A DNA stretch of 64,000 bases, taken from Streptomyces antibioticus (GTDB taxonomy: Bacteria > Actinomycetota > Actinomycetes > Streptomycetales > Streptomycetaceae). The translations under genes and the position numbers were made by a program. Of this stretch, positions 1 to 9,618 are shown piece after piece. The notes below the pieces were generated by a model. It was not told the origin of the DNA and searched no databases. It saw nothing but the letters and a program-made list of their open reading frames with translations. The first letter of the stretch is position 1; every line of letters starts with the position of its first letter. The DNA is taken from assembly GCF_001514065.1 (NCBI RefSeq), contig NZ_KQ948428.1, forward strand, positions 499,525-563,524. The letters are read 5' to 3'.

Positions 1-2
1 GC

Positions 3-83
3 GCGGTCGGTGAACCGGATCTGCGCGCGGCCTTCGCCGACCGCGAGCAGCACTGGCGCACCGGGCACACCAGGGGCGCATAG
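3..83 (+). CDS. C-terminal end of an unidentified upstream gene (partial)
   Basis: An open frame entering from the left edge runs 26 codons to a TAG stop. The visible tail reads ...DLRAAFADREQHWRTGHTRGA, rich in Arg and His, with codon use that fits Streptomyces coding sequence. It lies about 100 bp before the next gene on the same strand. The body of the gene lies outside the window, so no function can be assigned; the call rests only on frame and composition. Confidence 0.4.
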   Translation, partial: AVGEPDLRAAFADREQHWRTGHTRGA

Positions 84-181
84 GGGGCATTGGCGCCGAC
101 ACCGGCCGGACGGTGCTTGCCTTCCCCCACAAGCGAACGAAACATCCCTTTTGTTGCTGCCGTGCACCGAAGGGATACGCG

Positions 182-1759
182 ATGAGAGCCCCCGCCCTCT
201 ACTCGGCCGCCGGGACCCTGGTCCTGACCACACTCGCGGCCGCCCCGGGTGGCGCCCCCGCTGCCGCCCCGGGCACGGCCGAGCTGCGCGGCGCCGCTAC
301 CGCCGCCGCCCGTGCCCAGGACGCGGGGATCACCTTCGGCAGATGCCCGGACGCGGAGGACCTGCCGGCCGCGATGCAGTGCGGCACGGTCACCGTCCCG
401 CTCGACTACGCGGACCCCGGCGGCAAGCAGATCAAGCTCACCGTCAGCCGGGTCAAGGCCACCCACAAGGACCCGCACAACAGCAAGCGCAAGGTCCCCC
501 GGCAGGGCTCCCTGGTCTACAACCCGGGCGGCCCGGGCGGCTCCGGCATGTACTTCCCGCTCATGGGCTACGTGCCCGAGTGGAAGCGGCTCGCGGCGGC
601 CTACGACCTCGTCGGCTATGCCCCGCGCGGTGTCGGCCGCTCCGCCCCGCTGTCCTGCAAGGACCCCGAACACTTCCTCAAGGGGCCCTCACCGGCGCCC
701 ACGCACCCCTCGGAGTCGTACAAGCAGGAGCGGATCGCCGAGGCCAAGGCGTACGCGCGCGGCTGTGCGAAGCGGGCGGGCAGCGCGCTGCGGCACTACA
801 ACTCCCTCAACAACGCCCGCGACCTCGACGTCCTGCGAGCCGCGCTGGGCGAGGAGAAGCTGACGTTCATGGGGGCGTCGTACGGCACCTACATCGGGGC
901 GCTGTACGCGACGCTGTTCCCCACGCATGTGCGGCGGATGGTGTTCGACGCGGCGGTGAACCCGGACCCGGAGGAGGTCTGGTACCGCAACAACCTCGCC
1001 CAGTCGGCCGCGTTCGAGGGCCGCTGGGCGGACTTCCGGGAGTGGGCCGCCCGGCACGACAAGACGTACGGGCTCGGCGACACGGCCGAGAAGGTGCAGC
1101 GCAGCTACGACAAGGCGGCGGCCCAGCTGGCGGCCGAGCCGGCCGGCGGAAAGGTCGGGCCCGGGCAGTTGCAGGGGGCGTTCCTGACGGCCGGGTACTA
1201 CGACGACTTCTGGCCGCACCGGGCGCAGGCGCTGTCCGCCTATCTGAAGGGCGATCCCAAGCCGCTGATCGAGCAGGCGGGGCCGCATCCGGAGGCGGCG
1301 AAGGAGGCCGAGAACTCCAGCGCGGTGTACACGGCCGTCGAGTGCAACGACGCGTCCTGGCCCACGGACTGGAAGGTGTGGGACCGGGACAACACACGGC
1401 TGGCCCGGGTCGCGCCGTTCGAGACCTGGGACAACGTGTGGATGAACCTGCCCTGCGCGTACTGGAAGGCGCCGCGTCAGGAGCCGCTGGACGTGCGGAC
1501 GGGTCCGGGTGAGCTGCCGTCGACCCTGATCCTGGCGGCCGAGCGGGACGCGGCCGCTCCCTATGAGGGGGCGCTGGAGCTGCATCGGCGGCTGTCGGGG
1601 TCGGCGCTGGTGACCGAGCGGGACGCGGGGACCCACGGGATCGCGGGCGGGCCGAACAAGTGCGTCAACGGGTACCTGGACGCGTACCTGTTGGAGGGCC
1701 GGCTCCCGGTGCGGCGCGCGGCCTGCGCACCGCACCCGGAGCCCGAGCCCCGTGGCTGA
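182..1759 (+). CDS. Secreted tripeptidyl-aminopeptidase-like alpha/beta hydrolase
   Basis: A 525-residue secreted alpha/beta hydrolase of the Streptomyces TAP/SlpD/SlpE type, expected to remove N-terminal tripeptides outside the cell. The ATG at 182 was chosen over an in-frame ATG at 113 because GAAGGG sits just upstream of it and a signal peptide (MRAPALYSAAGTLVLTTLAA) starts there. The oxyanion-loop motif NPGGPGGSG is near residue 114. The nucleophile elbow G-A-S-Y-G puts Ser at about 233, and the C-terminal TAP-like region carries a candidate Asp (LAAERDAAAP) and His about 485 in GTHG. The length is normal for the family. It converges tail to tail with chdC: its stop ends at 1759 and the chdC stop begins at 1760. 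The true substrate cannot be read from sequence. Confidence 0.88.
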   Translation: MRAPALYSAAGTLVLTTLAAAPGGAPAAAPGTAELRGAATAAARAQDAGITFGRCPDAEDLPAAMQCGTVTVPLDYADPGGKQIKLTVSRVKATHKDPHNSKRKVPRQGSLVYNPGGPGGSGMYFPLMGYVPEWKRLAAAYDLVGYAPRGVGRSAPLSCKDPEHFLKGPSPAPTHPSESYKQERIAEAKAYARGCAKRAGSALRHYNSLNNARDLDVLRAALGEEKLTFMGASYGTYIGALYATLFPTHVRRMVFDAAVNPDPEEVWYRNNLAQSAAFEGRWADFREWAARHDKTYGLGDTAEKVQRSYDKAAAQLAAEPAGGKVGPGQLQGAFLTAGYYDDFWPHRAQALSAYLKGDPKPLIEQAGPHPEAAKEAENSSAVYTAVECNDASWPTDWKVWDRDNTRLARVAPFETWDNVWMNLPCAYWKAPRQEPLDVRTGPGELPSTLILAAERDAAAPYEGALELHRRLSGSALVTERDAGTHGIAGGPNKCVNGYLDAYLLEGRLPVRRAACAPHPEPEPRG

Positions 1760-2491
1760 TCAGGCCAGGCCGGCGACCAGATCGCCGATGTCCTTGCGGC
1801 GGCCCGTGTAGAACGGGACCTCCTCGCGGACGTGCATGCGGGCCTCCGACGCGCGCAGGTGGCGCATGAGGTCGACGATGCGGTACAGCTCGTCGGCCTC
1901 GAAGGCCAGCAGCCACTCGTAGTCGCCGAGGGAGAAGGAGGCGACCGTGTTGGCGCGGACGTCCGGGTAGCCGCGGGCCATCTTGCCGTGGTCGGCGAGC
2001 ATGCGGCGGCGGTCCTCGTCGGGCAGGAGGTACCAGTCGTAGGACCGCACGAAGGGGTAGACGCTGACGTAGTTGCGCGGCGTCTCGTCGGCGAGGAACG
2101 CCGGGATGTGCGAGCGGTTGAACTCGGCGGGGCGGTGCAGCGCCATGTTCGACCAGACCGGCTCCAGGGCGCGGCCCAGCTTGGTGCGGCGGAAGAGGTT
2201 GTACGCCTCCTGGAGCTGGTCGGCGGTCTCGGCGTGCCACCAGATCATGAGGTCGGCGTCGGCGCGGAGGCCGGACACGTCGTAGGTGCCGCGGACCGTG
2301 ACGTCCTTCGCGGCGAGCTGGTCGAACAGCTCCTGGACCTCGTCCGCGTAGCCCGCGCGGTCCTCGGGGAGGACGTCCTTCAGCTTGAAGACGGACCAGA
2401 GCGTGTAGCGGATGACCTCGTTCAGGTCCTTGGCCAGCTTGCCCTTGTTCGGGATCCGGCCGGCCTCGGGGGTGGGGGCGTCGTTGCTCAT
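1760..2491 (-). CDS. chdC: Coproheme decarboxylase (HemQ/ChdC)
   Basis: A 243-residue chlorite-dismutase-fold protein that, in Actinobacteria, oxidatively decarboxylates coproheme III to haem b, the last step of the coproporphyrin-dependent pathway. The Tyr-rich segment [16 protein letters not shown] and the segment [12 protein letters not shown], with the likely haem-ligating His, fit actinobacterial ChdC, as does the C-terminal [10 protein letters not shown] stretch. The ATG follows AGGAGAATAAGGACC, a good ribosome site. It starts 5 nt after the hemY stop, so the two haem enzymes are translated from one message. Family identity is firm; the catalytic role is inferred from actinobacterial homologues. 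Confidence 0.93.
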   Translation of the reverse strand: MSNDAPTPEAGRIPNKGKLAKDLNEVIRYTLWSVFKLKDVLPEDRAGYADEVQELFDQLAAKDVTVRGTYDVSGLRADADLMIWWHAETADQLQEAYNLFRRTKLGRALEPVWSNMALHRPAEFNRSHIPAFLADETPRNYVSVYPFVRSYDWYLLPDEDRRRMLADHGKMARGYPDVRANTVASFSLGDYEWLLAFEADELYRIVDLMRHLRASEARMHVREEVPFYTGRRKDIGDLVAGLA

Positions 2492-2496
2492 GGTCC

Positions 2497-3948
2497 TTAT
2501 TCTCCTGCCCCTCCGTGCAGACTCTGCACCGGGTGGGCGGTGAGCTCCTGCACACCGCGGTCGTCGCCGTACACCTGGTCCACCGCGGCGTAGGCACTCG
2601 CGATGCAGGCGGGGATGCCGACGCCGTCGTACTGCGCGCCGCAGACGGCGATGCCGGGAAGCTTGGCCACGTGGTCGCGGACGCGGGCCACGCGCGCGTG
2701 GTGTCCGACGGGGTACTGGGGCAGGCCGTCGGTCCAGCGGGTGACGCGGGTTTCGAGGGGGCGGGCGTCGAGGCCGGTGGCCTCGCGCAGGTCGTGGCGG
2801 GAGACGTCGACGAGGTCGGCGTCGTCGCGCTCCAGGATCGCGGTCTCGCCGTAGCGGCCGACCGAGGTGCGCAGGACGACGACGTCCGGGTTCTCGTCGG
2901 CGATCCAGCCCCACTTCTGCGACGCGAACGTGGACGCCTTGATGGTGCGGCCGTCGACCGGCGGCACCAGGAAGCCGCTGCCCGCCGGGAGGTCGGTGTC
3001 GGTGCGGCGGTAGGCGAGGGTGACCAGGGCCATGGACGCGTACTCGACGCCGGCGAGCTCGGCGGCGGCCCCGGGGGACTCGGCGCGCAGGAGGTCGGCG
3101 GCGGCCGGGGCGGGGACGGCGACGATCACGGAGTCGGCGTGCAGGGTGCGGTCGCCGGTGACGATCCGCCAGCCCTCGGCGCCTGCGCGGCGCAGCTCGG
3201 TGACGGGCGCGTCGGTGACGATCTCGCCGCCGCGCGCGCGGACCGCGTCGGCGACGGCGAGCGGGAGGCTGCCGACGCCGCCCGCCAGGCCCATGAACAC
3301 CGGGCCCGTCTGCTGGTGGGCGGCGGCCTTGGCCTGGATGTCGCGGACGGCCTCGGTGAGCGAGGTGTGGGTCTTCGCCGCCTGGAACAGCTGCGGGACG
3401 GCCGAGCGCATCGAGATCCGGTAGGCGTCGCCCGCGTACACCCCGCCGAGGAGGGGCTCGATGAGCCGGTCGACGACCTCGCGGCCGAGCCGTGCGGCCA
3501 CGTACTCGCCGACCGCCACGTCGTCGCCGACCTCCGTGCGCGGCAGATCCGCGTCGCGGTCGATACGGGCGAGGCCCTCCTCGGAGAGGACGCCTTCGAG
3601 GGCGGAGGCGGTGCCGGGGACGCCCATGACATGGCCCTTGGGCATGGGGCGCAGGGCGCCGCGGGTCCAGATCGAGGCGGTCGCGGTGGCGGGGGGCAGA
3701 AGGCGGTCGGTGAGGCCGACCTCGCGGGCCAGGGCGACGGCCTCGGGTCTGCGCGCCAGCATCGACTCCGCGCCGAGGTCCACGCGCGCGCCGGCGATCT
3801 CGCCGGGCAGCAGCTTGCCGCCGACGCGGCCGGACGCCTCCAGCACGGTCACCCGTGCTCCGCGCCGCAGCAGCCGGTGGGCCGCGGCCAGTCCCGCGAT
3901 CCCGGCTCCGATGACGACGACGTGTCCCGTCGTACCTGATCCGCTCAT
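2497..3948 (-). CDS. hemY: Coproporphyrinogen III oxidase (HemY/CgoX)
   Basis: A 483-residue FAD enzyme of the protoporphyrinogen-oxidase family. In Gram-positive bacteria this family oxidises coproporphyrinogen III to coproporphyrin III. The N-terminal dinucleotide motif [20 protein letters not shown] binds FAD, and a typical flavin-amine-oxidase middle region and a C-terminal [15 protein letters not shown] segment follow. The ATG is preceded by GGTGGAG. It is first in a two-gene operon with chdC, while hemE, the enzyme two steps earlier, lies about 4 kb away on the same strand. Many databases call such proteins HemG/HemY protoporphyrinogen oxidase. Coupling to ChdC favours the coproporphyrin route. 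Confidence 0.92.
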   Translation of the reverse strand: MSGSGTTGHVVVIGAGIAGLAAAHRLLRRGARVTVLEASGRVGGKLLPGEIAGARVDLGAESMLARRPEAVALAREVGLTDRLLPPATATASIWTRGALRPMPKGHVMGVPGTASALEGVLSEEGLARIDRDADLPRTEVGDDVAVGEYVAARLGREVVDRLIEPLLGGVYAGDAYRISMRSAVPQLFQAAKTHTSLTEAVRDIQAKAAAHQQTGPVFMGLAGGVGSLPLAVADAVRARGGEIVTDAPVTELRRAGAEGWRIVTGDRTLHADSVIVAVPAPAAADLLRAESPGAAAELAGVEYASMALVTLAYRRTDTDLPAGSGFLVPPVDGRTIKASTFASQKWGWIADENPDVVVLRTSVGRYGETAILERDDADLVDVSRHDLREATGLDARPLETRVTRWTDGLPQYPVGHHARVARVRDHVAKLPGIAVCGAQYDGVGIPACIASAYAAVDQVYGDDRGVQELTAHPVQSLHGGAGE

Positions 3949-4104
3949 GGCTCCACCCTCTCAGACGCCACCGACAGCGACGCCAGGGACCTTTGTCCCT
4001 TCCGAGTCCCGACCGTGACCCCATCGGAACCACCGCGCCCCAACGTTGCGGGGCGCCCGCGCGTCGAAGGAGCGTCAGTCGTCACAACCCTCGGGGGGAC
4101 GCCC

Positions 4105-5079
4105 ATGCACGCACGACGTTCCGTACGGCCGGTTCACGCCGTGGCCGGACTTCTGCTGGCCACCGCACTGGCCCTGGCCGGCTGCTCCGGCGCCGATTCC
4201 TCCGGCGGCGATTCCGGCAGCGACAGCGCCGCGCTGTCGGAGGCGAAGGAGGGCGCCCCGGGCGGCGCCGCCGACAGCGACAGCGGCGCGGGCGGCAAGC
4301 AGGCGAGCACCGCGCCCACGCTCCCCACCAGCCACATCATCCGTACCGCCGAACTCACCGTGCAGGTCAAGAACGTGCCCAAGGCGCTGGAGGCGGCCCG
4401 GACGACCACCGAGAACGCGGGCGGTTACGTCGGCAAGGAGTCCACCTCCCGTGACGAGGAGGGCGCGGAGGAGACGCGGGTGACGCTGCGGGTGCCCGTC
4501 GACAAGTACGAGGAGGTGCTGGCCGAGCTGGAGGGCGCGGGCAAGCTCCTCGAGCGCTCCGCGAAGGCACAGGACGTCACCGACCAGGTCGTCGACGTGG
4601 AGAGCCGCATCAAGACGCAACGGGCGAGCGTGGCCCGCATCCGGGAGCTGATGGACCGGGCCACCAAGCTGAGCGACGTCGTCACCCTGGAGGGCGAACT
4701 GAGCAGCCGCCAGTCCGACCTGGAGGCGCTGCTGGCCCGTCAGGCGTCCCTGAAGGACCGCACGAGCCTGGCCACCATCACGCTGTCGCTGTCCGAGAAG
4801 CCGGTGGCGAAGGCCGCCGAGGACGACGATCCGGGGGTCATGGACGCCCTGTCGGGCGGCTGGGACGCGTTCGTGTCGATGCTGCGGTGGATCGTGGTGG
4901 CACTGGCCGCGATCCTGCCGTTCGCCGTGGTGCTCGCGCTGCTCCTGCTGGCGTGGCTGCGGCTGATCCGCCCCCGGCTGGCGCGCCGACCGGCCCCGGC
5001 GTCCGCGTCGACGGCACTCGGCCCGCTCCCGGTCGCCCGCCCCGCGCCCACCGGGGAACAGGGCGGCGAGCAGGACTGA
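4105..5079 (+). CDS. DUF4349 membrane-anchored lipoprotein
   Basis: A 324-residue DUF4349 protein of unknown biochemical role. The ATG at 4105 follows a GGGGGGA ribosome site. An upstream in-frame ATG at 4015 would spoil the signal peptide. Residues 1-27 form a lipoprotein signal ending ALALAGC, with Cys27 as the predicted lipid anchor. A Ser/Asp/Gly-rich linker comes next, then the DUF4349 core with a long heptad-like helical stretch (VDVESRIKTQ to ARQASLKDRT). A hydrophobic transmembrane helix lies near residue 270 (IVVALAAILPFAVVLALLLL), then a short basic Pro-rich tail. It is transcribed away from hemY and 27 nt before the flavoprotein gene, so the two may be co-transcribed. Confidence 0.85.
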   Translation: MHARRSVRPVHAVAGLLLATALALAGCSGADSSGGDSGSDSAALSEAKEGAPGGAADSDSGAGGKQASTAPTLPTSHIIRTAELTVQVKNVPKALEAARTTTENAGGYVGKESTSRDEEGAEETRVTLRVPVDKYEEVLAELEGAGKLLERSAKAQDVTDQVVDVESRIKTQRASVARIRELMDRATKLSDVVTLEGELSSRQSDLEALLARQASLKDRTSLATITLSLSEKPVAKAAEDDDPGVMDALSGGWDAFVSMLRWIVVALAAILPFAVVLALLLLAWLRLIRPRLARRPAPASASTALGPLPVARPAPTGEQGGEQD

Positions 5080-5106
5080 AATGCCCTCCCCCCGTAGCGT
5101 GTTCGC

Positions 5107-6492
5107 ATGAACATGAGCGCTGCGAGCGAACGACTGGTCGTGATCGGCGGTGACGCCGCGGGGATGTCCGCGGCGTCCCAGGCCCGTCGGCTGAAGGGGC
5201 CCGATGCACTGGAGATCGTGGCGTTCGAGCGCGGTCACTTCACGTCCTACTCGGCGTGCGGCATCCCGTACTGGGTGGGCGGCGACGTCGAGGAGCGGGA
5301 CGAGCTGATCGCCCGTACGCCGGAGGAGCACCGCGCGCGGGGCATCGACCTGCGCATGCGGACGGAGGTGACGGAGATCGACGTGGCCGGGCAGCGGGTC
5401 CGCGCGCGTGACGTCGATTCCGGGGCCGAGTCGTGGACGTCGTACGACAAACTCGTGATCGCGACCGGCGCCCGTCCGATCCGCCCGGAGATGCCGGGCG
5501 CCGACGCGCCGGGTGTCCATGGGGTGCAGACCCTGGACGACGGTCAGGCGCTGATCGACACGCTGGCACGCACACGTGGCCGCAGGGCGGTGGTGGTCGG
5601 CGCCGGGTACATCGGCGTCGAGATGGCCGAGGCGCTCATCAACCGCGGCTACGAGGTGACCGTCGTCAACCGGGGCAGCGAGCCGATGTCGACGCTCGAT
5701 GCGGACATGGGCCGCCTGGTGCACGAGGCGATGGAGGGCCTGGGCATCACCATGGTCAACGACGCCGCGGTCACCAAGGTCCTCACCGGCGAGGACGGCC
5801 GGGTGCGGGCGGTGGCCACGGAGGACGCCGAGTATCCGGCGGACGTGGTGGTGCTGGGGATCGGGGTGCGCCCGGAGACCTCGCTGGCCAAGGCGGCGGG
5901 GCTGCCCGTGGGCCGGCACGACGGGCTGCTGACCGACCTCGCCCTGCGGGTCCGCGGGCACGAGAACATCTGGGCCGGCGGCGACTGCGTGGAGGTCCTC
6001 GACCTGGTCTCCGGGCAGGAGCGCCACATCGCGCTCGGGACGCACGCCAACAAGCACGGCCAGGTCATCGGCGCGAACGTGGGCGGCGGTTACGCCACCT
6101 TCCCGGGCGTGGTCGGCACGGCGGTGAGCAAGGTCTGCGACCTGGAGATCGCCCGTACCGGCCTGCGCGAGAAGGACGCGCGCAGGGCGGGCCTCCAGTA
6201 CGAGGCGGTGACCATCGAGTCCACGTCCCGCGCGGGCTACTACCCCGGCGCCTCCCTCATGACGGTGAAGATGCTCGCCGAGCGCCGCACGGGGCGGCTG
6301 CTCGGTGTGCAGATCGTCGGGAGGGAGGGCGCGGGCAAGCGGGTGGACATCGCGGCGGTGGCGCTCACCGCCGGGATGACGGTGGAGCAGATGACGGCCC
6401 TGGACCTGGGCTACGCCCCGCCGTTCAGCCCCGTGTGGGACCCGGTGCTGGTGGCGGCCCGCAAGGCCGCTTCGAAGCTGCGGGCCGCGTGA
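5107..6492 (+). CDS. CoA-disulfide reductase-like pyridine nucleotide-disulfide oxidoreductase
   Basis: A 461-residue FAD/NAD(P)-dependent oxidoreductase. FAD motif VVIGGDAAGMSAASQARR lies at the N-terminus and the NAD(P) motif VVVGAGYIGVEMAEALINRG is mid-protein. Its SYSACGIPY segment (Cys about 51) matches the single redox-active Cys of CoA-disulfide reductase, NADH oxidase and NADH peroxidase relatives, not the CxxxxC of glutathione reductase. No C-terminal rhodanese domain is present, so it is a short form. The predicted reaction is reduction of CoA disulfide or a related persulfide or peroxide; which one cannot be decided by sequence. There is no clear ribosome site, and Met1 or Met3 (5113) could be the start. 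It converges on the next gene with 3 nt between stops. Confidence 0.82.
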   Translation: MNMSAASERLVVIGGDAAGMSAASQARRLKGPDALEIVAFERGHFTSYSACGIPYWVGGDVEERDELIARTPEEHRARGIDLRMRTEVTEIDVAGQRVRARDVDSGAESWTSYDKLVIATGARPIRPEMPGADAPGVHGVQTLDDGQALIDTLARTRGRRAVVVGAGYIGVEMAEALINRGYEVTVVNRGSEPMSTLDADMGRLVHEAMEGLGITMVNDAAVTKVLTGEDGRVRAVATEDAEYPADVVVLGIGVRPETSLAKAAGLPVGRHDGLLTDLALRVRGHENIWAGGDCVEVLDLVSGQERHIALGTHANKHGQVIGANVGGGYATFPGVVGTAVSKVCDLEIARTGLREKDARRAGLQYEAVTIESTSRAGYYPGASLMTVKMLAERRTGRLLGVQIVGREGAGKRVDIAAVALTAGMTVEQMTALDLGYAPPFSPVWDPVLVAARKAASKLRAA

Positions 6493-6495
6493 GGG

Positions 6496-6819
6496 CTACG
6501 CCGATCCGTTGATGCGCTCGATGGCCTGCCGGGTCTGGTCGGCGGCCGGGCGGGGCGGCAGGGAGGAGACGGAGGCGCTCGGCGCGGCCACCGCCGCCGG
6601 CTGCTCCCCCGCCGGTTTCGCATGGGCCGCCGGCCGGGTGGACCGCAGCCGGTGGCTCACCGCCTCGTCCAGCGTCACCGGCCGCTGCATCTGCGTGGCG
6701 AGCCGCCCCGCGTCCTGGCCCAGCCGGGCCACGTCTTCCCAGGGCAGTCTCAGCACCACGGCGACCTCGGCCTCGCCGTCGGGCAGCGCGTGGATCGGAG
6801 GAGTAACTCGGTCGTTCAT
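6496..6819 (-). CDS. Small conserved hypothetical protein (107 aa)
   Basis: An unrecognised 107-residue protein with a compact N-terminal part (residues 1-60, PDGEAEVAVVLRLPWEDVARLGQDAG, then a helical LATQMQRPVTLDEAVSHRL) and a low-complexity Ala/Pro/Ser linker, ending in a short helix (ADQTRQAIERINGSA). There is no signal peptide or membrane segment. It is divergent from the rhomboid gene, with 125 bp between them that hold a perfect 16-bp palindrome. The uniform codon bias and acidic N-terminal domain argue that it is real; its function is unknown. Confidence 0.65.
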   Translation of the reverse strand: MNDRVTPPIHALPDGEAEVAVVLRLPWEDVARLGQDAGRLATQMQRPVTLDEAVSHRLRSTRPAAHAKPAGEQPAAVAAPSASVSSLPPRPAADQTRQAIERINGSA

Positions 6820-6884
6820 CGCCTGTTCCTCACGTTCGCCCCGCGACCTGCCTTCCCCGTGCCGCGGGCAGTTGAGAAGTCATA

Positions 6885-6900
6885 CGCACGCGCGCGTGCG
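6885..6900. promoter_or_regulatory. 16-bp perfect palindrome between divergent genes
   Basis: CGCACGCGCGCGTGCG is fully self-complementary and sits in the 125-bp gap between a small divergent gene and the rhomboid gene, about 45 bp before the rhomboid GTG. It could be an operator for a dimeric regulator. Alternating CG is also common in this genome, so chance is possible. Confidence 0.3.
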
Positions 6901-6944
6901 GGCGTTCACCGATTCGAGGACCGCATCGGGGGCAGTACTTCCTT

Positions 6945-7763
6945 GTGGTCATCCCCGTCCATGACGTGAACCCGGTGCGCCGCACCCCTGTGGTGACGTA
7001 CGCGCTCATCGCCGCGAACGTGCTGGTCTTCCTGTACACGCCCGGCCTGGCCGGCTCCGTGGCGGGCGACAGCAGCCTGTCCCAGCTCTGTCATCTCCAG
7101 GCCTTCCTGGACCATTACGCGGCGGTGCCACAGGAGCTGATCCACCATCAGCTGCCCCGCCTGGTGCCCACGGGCGAGGTGGGCCCGGGCGGCCGGGGCT
7201 GCGTGGTCGGGCCGCCGGGCTACGACAAGTCCCCGTTCCTGTCCGTGTTCACCGCGATGTTCCTGCACGGCGGCTGGCTGCACCTGCTGGGCAACATGCT
7301 GTTCCTGCTGATCTTCGGCAACAACGTCGAGGACCGCATGGGCCATGTGCGCTTCGCGCTGTTCTACGTCGTCTGCGGCTACGCGGCGTCGTACGGCTTC
7401 GCGTTCCTCAACGCCGACTCCGGCGACCCGCTGATCGGCGCGTCCGGCGCCATCGCGGGGGTGCTGGGCGCCTATCTGGTGCTGTATCCGAAGGCCAGGG
7501 TGTGGGTGCTGGTGCCGTTCCTGGTCTTCCTGCCGCTACGCCTGCCGGCCTGGCTGGTGCTGGGCTTCTGGTTCGCGCTCCAGGCGGTGTACTCGTCGGG
7601 CGAGGGCGTCTCCGAGGCGGGCACGGTGGCGTACGCGGCGCACGTCGTGGGCTTCCTCGTCGGCATGGCGCTGGCCTGGCCGCTGAAGGCGGGCACGACC
7701 CCGCCGCCGGAACCGCGCGGTCTGCTGTTCGGCAGGAAGGCGCGGCCCCGGCACACGTGGTAG
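6945..7763 (+). CDS. Rhomboid family intramembrane serine protease
   Basis: A 272-residue polytopic membrane protease that cleaves transmembrane substrates within the bilayer. It starts at GTG 6945. About six hydrophobic helices are visible. The HGGWLHLLGNMLFLLIFGNNVED stretch is the L1/TM2 signature, the nucleophile is Ser about 167 in IGASGAIAG, and the catalytic His is about 233 in AAHVVGFLVG, so the dyad is intact. A soluble insert of about 50 residues after the first helix (SQLCHLQAFLDHYAAVPQEL onward) holds several His. The C-terminus is a short basic cytosolic tail. It ends 1 nt before the hemE stop on the opposite strand. The substrate is unknown. Confidence 0.9.
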   Translation: MVIPVHDVNPVRRTPVVTYALIAANVLVFLYTPGLAGSVAGDSSLSQLCHLQAFLDHYAAVPQELIHHQLPRLVPTGEVGPGGRGCVVGPPGYDKSPFLSVFTAMFLHGGWLHLLGNMLFLLIFGNNVEDRMGHVRFALFYVVCGYAASYGFAFLNADSGDPLIGASGAIAGVLGAYLVLYPKARVWVLVPFLVFLPLRLPAWLVLGFWFALQAVYSSGEGVSEAGTVAYAAHVVGFLVGMALAWPLKAGTTPPPEPRGLLFGRKARPRHTW

Positions 7764-7764
7764 G

Positions 7765-8820
7765 TCAGCGGGCCGTCCGCGTGTGGACGTACTCCACGAG
7801 CCGGGTCAGCGCGTCCGGGTCGGTGGACGGCATGACGCCGTGGCCGAGGTTGAAGACGTGGCCCTCCAGGTCCTTCGCCGTCTCCAGAACCTCGCGGGTC
7901 TTGGCCTCGACGGCGTCGGTGCCGGCGAACAGGACGGTCGGGTCGAGGTTGCCCTGGAGCGCCTTGCCGGGGCCGACGCGGCGGGCGGCCTCGTCGAGCG
8001 ACACCCGGTAGTCGACGCCGACGACATCCGCGCCGGCCTCGCCCATGAGGCCAAGCAGCTCGCCGGTGCCGACACCGAAGTGGATGCGCGGGACGCCGTA
8101 TCCGGCGACGGCGTCGAGCACCTTCGCGGAGGCGGCCATCACCGAGCGGCGGTAGTCGACGGGGGCGAGGGCGCCGGCCCAGGAGTCGAAGAGCTGGACG
8201 GCGGAGGCGCCCGCCTCGATCTGGACCTTCAGGAAGGCGGCCGTGATGTCGGCGAGGCGGTCCAGGAGGTCGGCCCAGAGCTCCGGGTCGCCGTACATCA
8301 TCGCCTTGGCGTTCTCGTACGTACGGGACGGACCGCCCTCGACGAGGTAACTCGCGAGGGTGAAAGGCGCGCCGGCGAAACCGATGAGCGGGGTGGCGCC
8401 GAGCTCGGCGGTCAGCAGGCCGATGGCCTCGGTGACGTAGGAGACGTCCTCGGGGGTGAGGTCGCGCAGCTGGGCCAGGTCGGCGCGGGTGCGGATCGGC
8501 TTCTCGACGACCGGGCCGACGCCGGGCTTGATGTCGAGGTCGATGCCGATGGCCTTGAGCGGGACCACGATGTCGCTGAAGTAGATCGCCGCGTCCACGC
8601 CGTGCCGGCGCACGGGCTGGAGGGTGATCTCGGTGACCAGCTCGGGCCGCATGCAGGACTCGAGCATCGGAACGCCCTCGCGGACCTTGCGGTACTCCGG
8701 CAGTGAGCGCCCGGCCTGCCGCATGAACCACACCGGCGTGTGCGGCACGGGCTCGCGCCGGCAGGCCTTGAGGAAGGCGGATTCGTACGTGGCGGACGGC
8801 GGCGTCTGGTTAGCACTCAC
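7765..8820 (-). CDS. hemE: Uroporphyrinogen decarboxylase
   Basis: A 351-residue enzyme that decarboxylates the four acetate side chains of uroporphyrinogen III to coproporphyrinogen III in the cytosol. The N-terminal [16 protein letters not shown] motif holds the substrate-binding Arg residues and is family-diagnostic. [34 protein letters not shown] and the C-terminal [24 protein letters not shown] motifs are all present. The GTG at 8818-8820 (product beginning [14 protein letters not shown]) was chosen because it gives the normal length; the ribosome site there is weak. The next enzymes in the route, hemY and chdC, lie about 4 kb away on the same strand. Confidence 0.94.
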   Translation of the reverse strand: MSANQTPPSATYESAFLKACRREPVPHTPVWFMRQAGRSLPEYRKVREGVPMLESCMRPELVTEITLQPVRRHGVDAAIYFSDIVVPLKAIGIDLDIKPGVGPVVEKPIRTRADLAQLRDLTPEDVSYVTEAIGLLTAELGATPLIGFAGAPFTLASYLVEGGPSRTYENAKAMMYGDPELWADLLDRLADITAAFLKVQIEAGASAVQLFDSWAGALAPVDYRRSVMAASAKVLDAVAGYGVPRIHFGVGTGELLGLMGEAGADVVGVDYRVSLDEAARRVGPGKALQGNLDPTVLFAGTDAVEAKTREVLETAKDLEGHVFNLGHGVMPSTDPDALTRLVEYVHTRTAR

Positions 8821-8949
8821 GTCGGCAAGTTTCGCACGGCGCCCGTAGTGCCCGGCGCCCGGCGTCGGTGCCGGTTCCCCGGTGACGTGGCGCCCGTTGT
8901 CCGGGTGTCTAGGCCCGCACCGGGCCCCGCTTCCCTTTAATCTTCCCGC

Positions 8950-9618
8950 ATGGCTGCGGCTCAAGGACGACTGTCGGACGGCACTGGCGGAATGGACGAC
9001 GCGAAGGAGGGGGACCGGGATACGAGCAGCGACGCTCCGTTGCCCTTCCGGGCCGCCGTCGACGCGCTCAGGGCCGCGCGGCTCAGGCCGCAGATCGAGG
9101 TGGAGCCGACGCGCGCCCCGCAGCGGCTCGCGCCGTTCGCGTACGCGCTGGAGGCGACGGTCGTCGACGGCGACCAGGACCTGGCGGACGGCCGGCTGGT
9201 GCTGCTGCACGACCCGGACGGGCACGACGCCTGGCGGGGTGCCTTCCGGCTGGTGACGCTGGTGCGCGCGGAGCTGGAGTCGGAGATGGCGGCCGATCCG
9301 CTGCTGCCCGAGGTCTGCTGGTCGTGGCTGACCGGCGCGCTCCAGGCGCGCGGTCTCGCGTGCGGGGAGCCGAGCGGCACGGTCACCCGGGCCGGCTCGC
9401 ACTACTTCGGCGGTCTCGCCGAGCGCCCGCCGGCCTCGCAGATCGAGATCCGCGCCTCCTGGACGCCCCGCGAGGGTCTTGGCGGGGTGCCGGACACCGC
9501 GGGTCATCTGGCGGCCTGGTGTGATCTGCTCGCGCAGGTGGCGGGGCTGCCGCCGGCCGGTCCGGGCGACGCGTCGGTGGTGACGCTGCCGCAGCGGCGC
9601 GGTCCGCAGTCACGCTGA
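8950..9618 (+). CDS. DUF3000 family protein
   Basis: A 222-residue soluble actinobacterial protein of the DUF3000 family, function unknown. The conserved core begins at [21 protein letters not shown] and runs through [26 protein letters not shown] and the Thr-rich [20 protein letters not shown] segment. The first 30 residues are weakly conserved and acidic, so a start at Met15 (8992) is possible. It is divergent from hemE across 129 bp, a neighbourhood I recall as conserved in Streptomyces. No catalytic motif is recognisable. Confidence 0.82.
   Translation: MAAAQGRLSDGTGGMDDAKEGDRDTSSDAPLPFRAAVDALRAARLRPQIEVEPTRAPQRLAPFAYALEATVVDGDQDLADGRLVLLHDPDGHDAWRGAFRLVTLVRAELESEMAADPLLPEVCWSWLTGALQARGLACGEPSGTVTRAGSHYFGGLAERPPASQIEIRASWTPREGLGGVPDTAGHLAAWCDLLAQVAGLPPAGPGDASVVTLPQRRGPQSR

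Noticed and set aside
4015-4104. N-terminal extension of the DUF4349 lipoprotein from an ATG at 4015
   Set aside because: It would place 30 polar residues before the lipoprotein signal and lacks a ribosome site; the ATG at 4105 has both.
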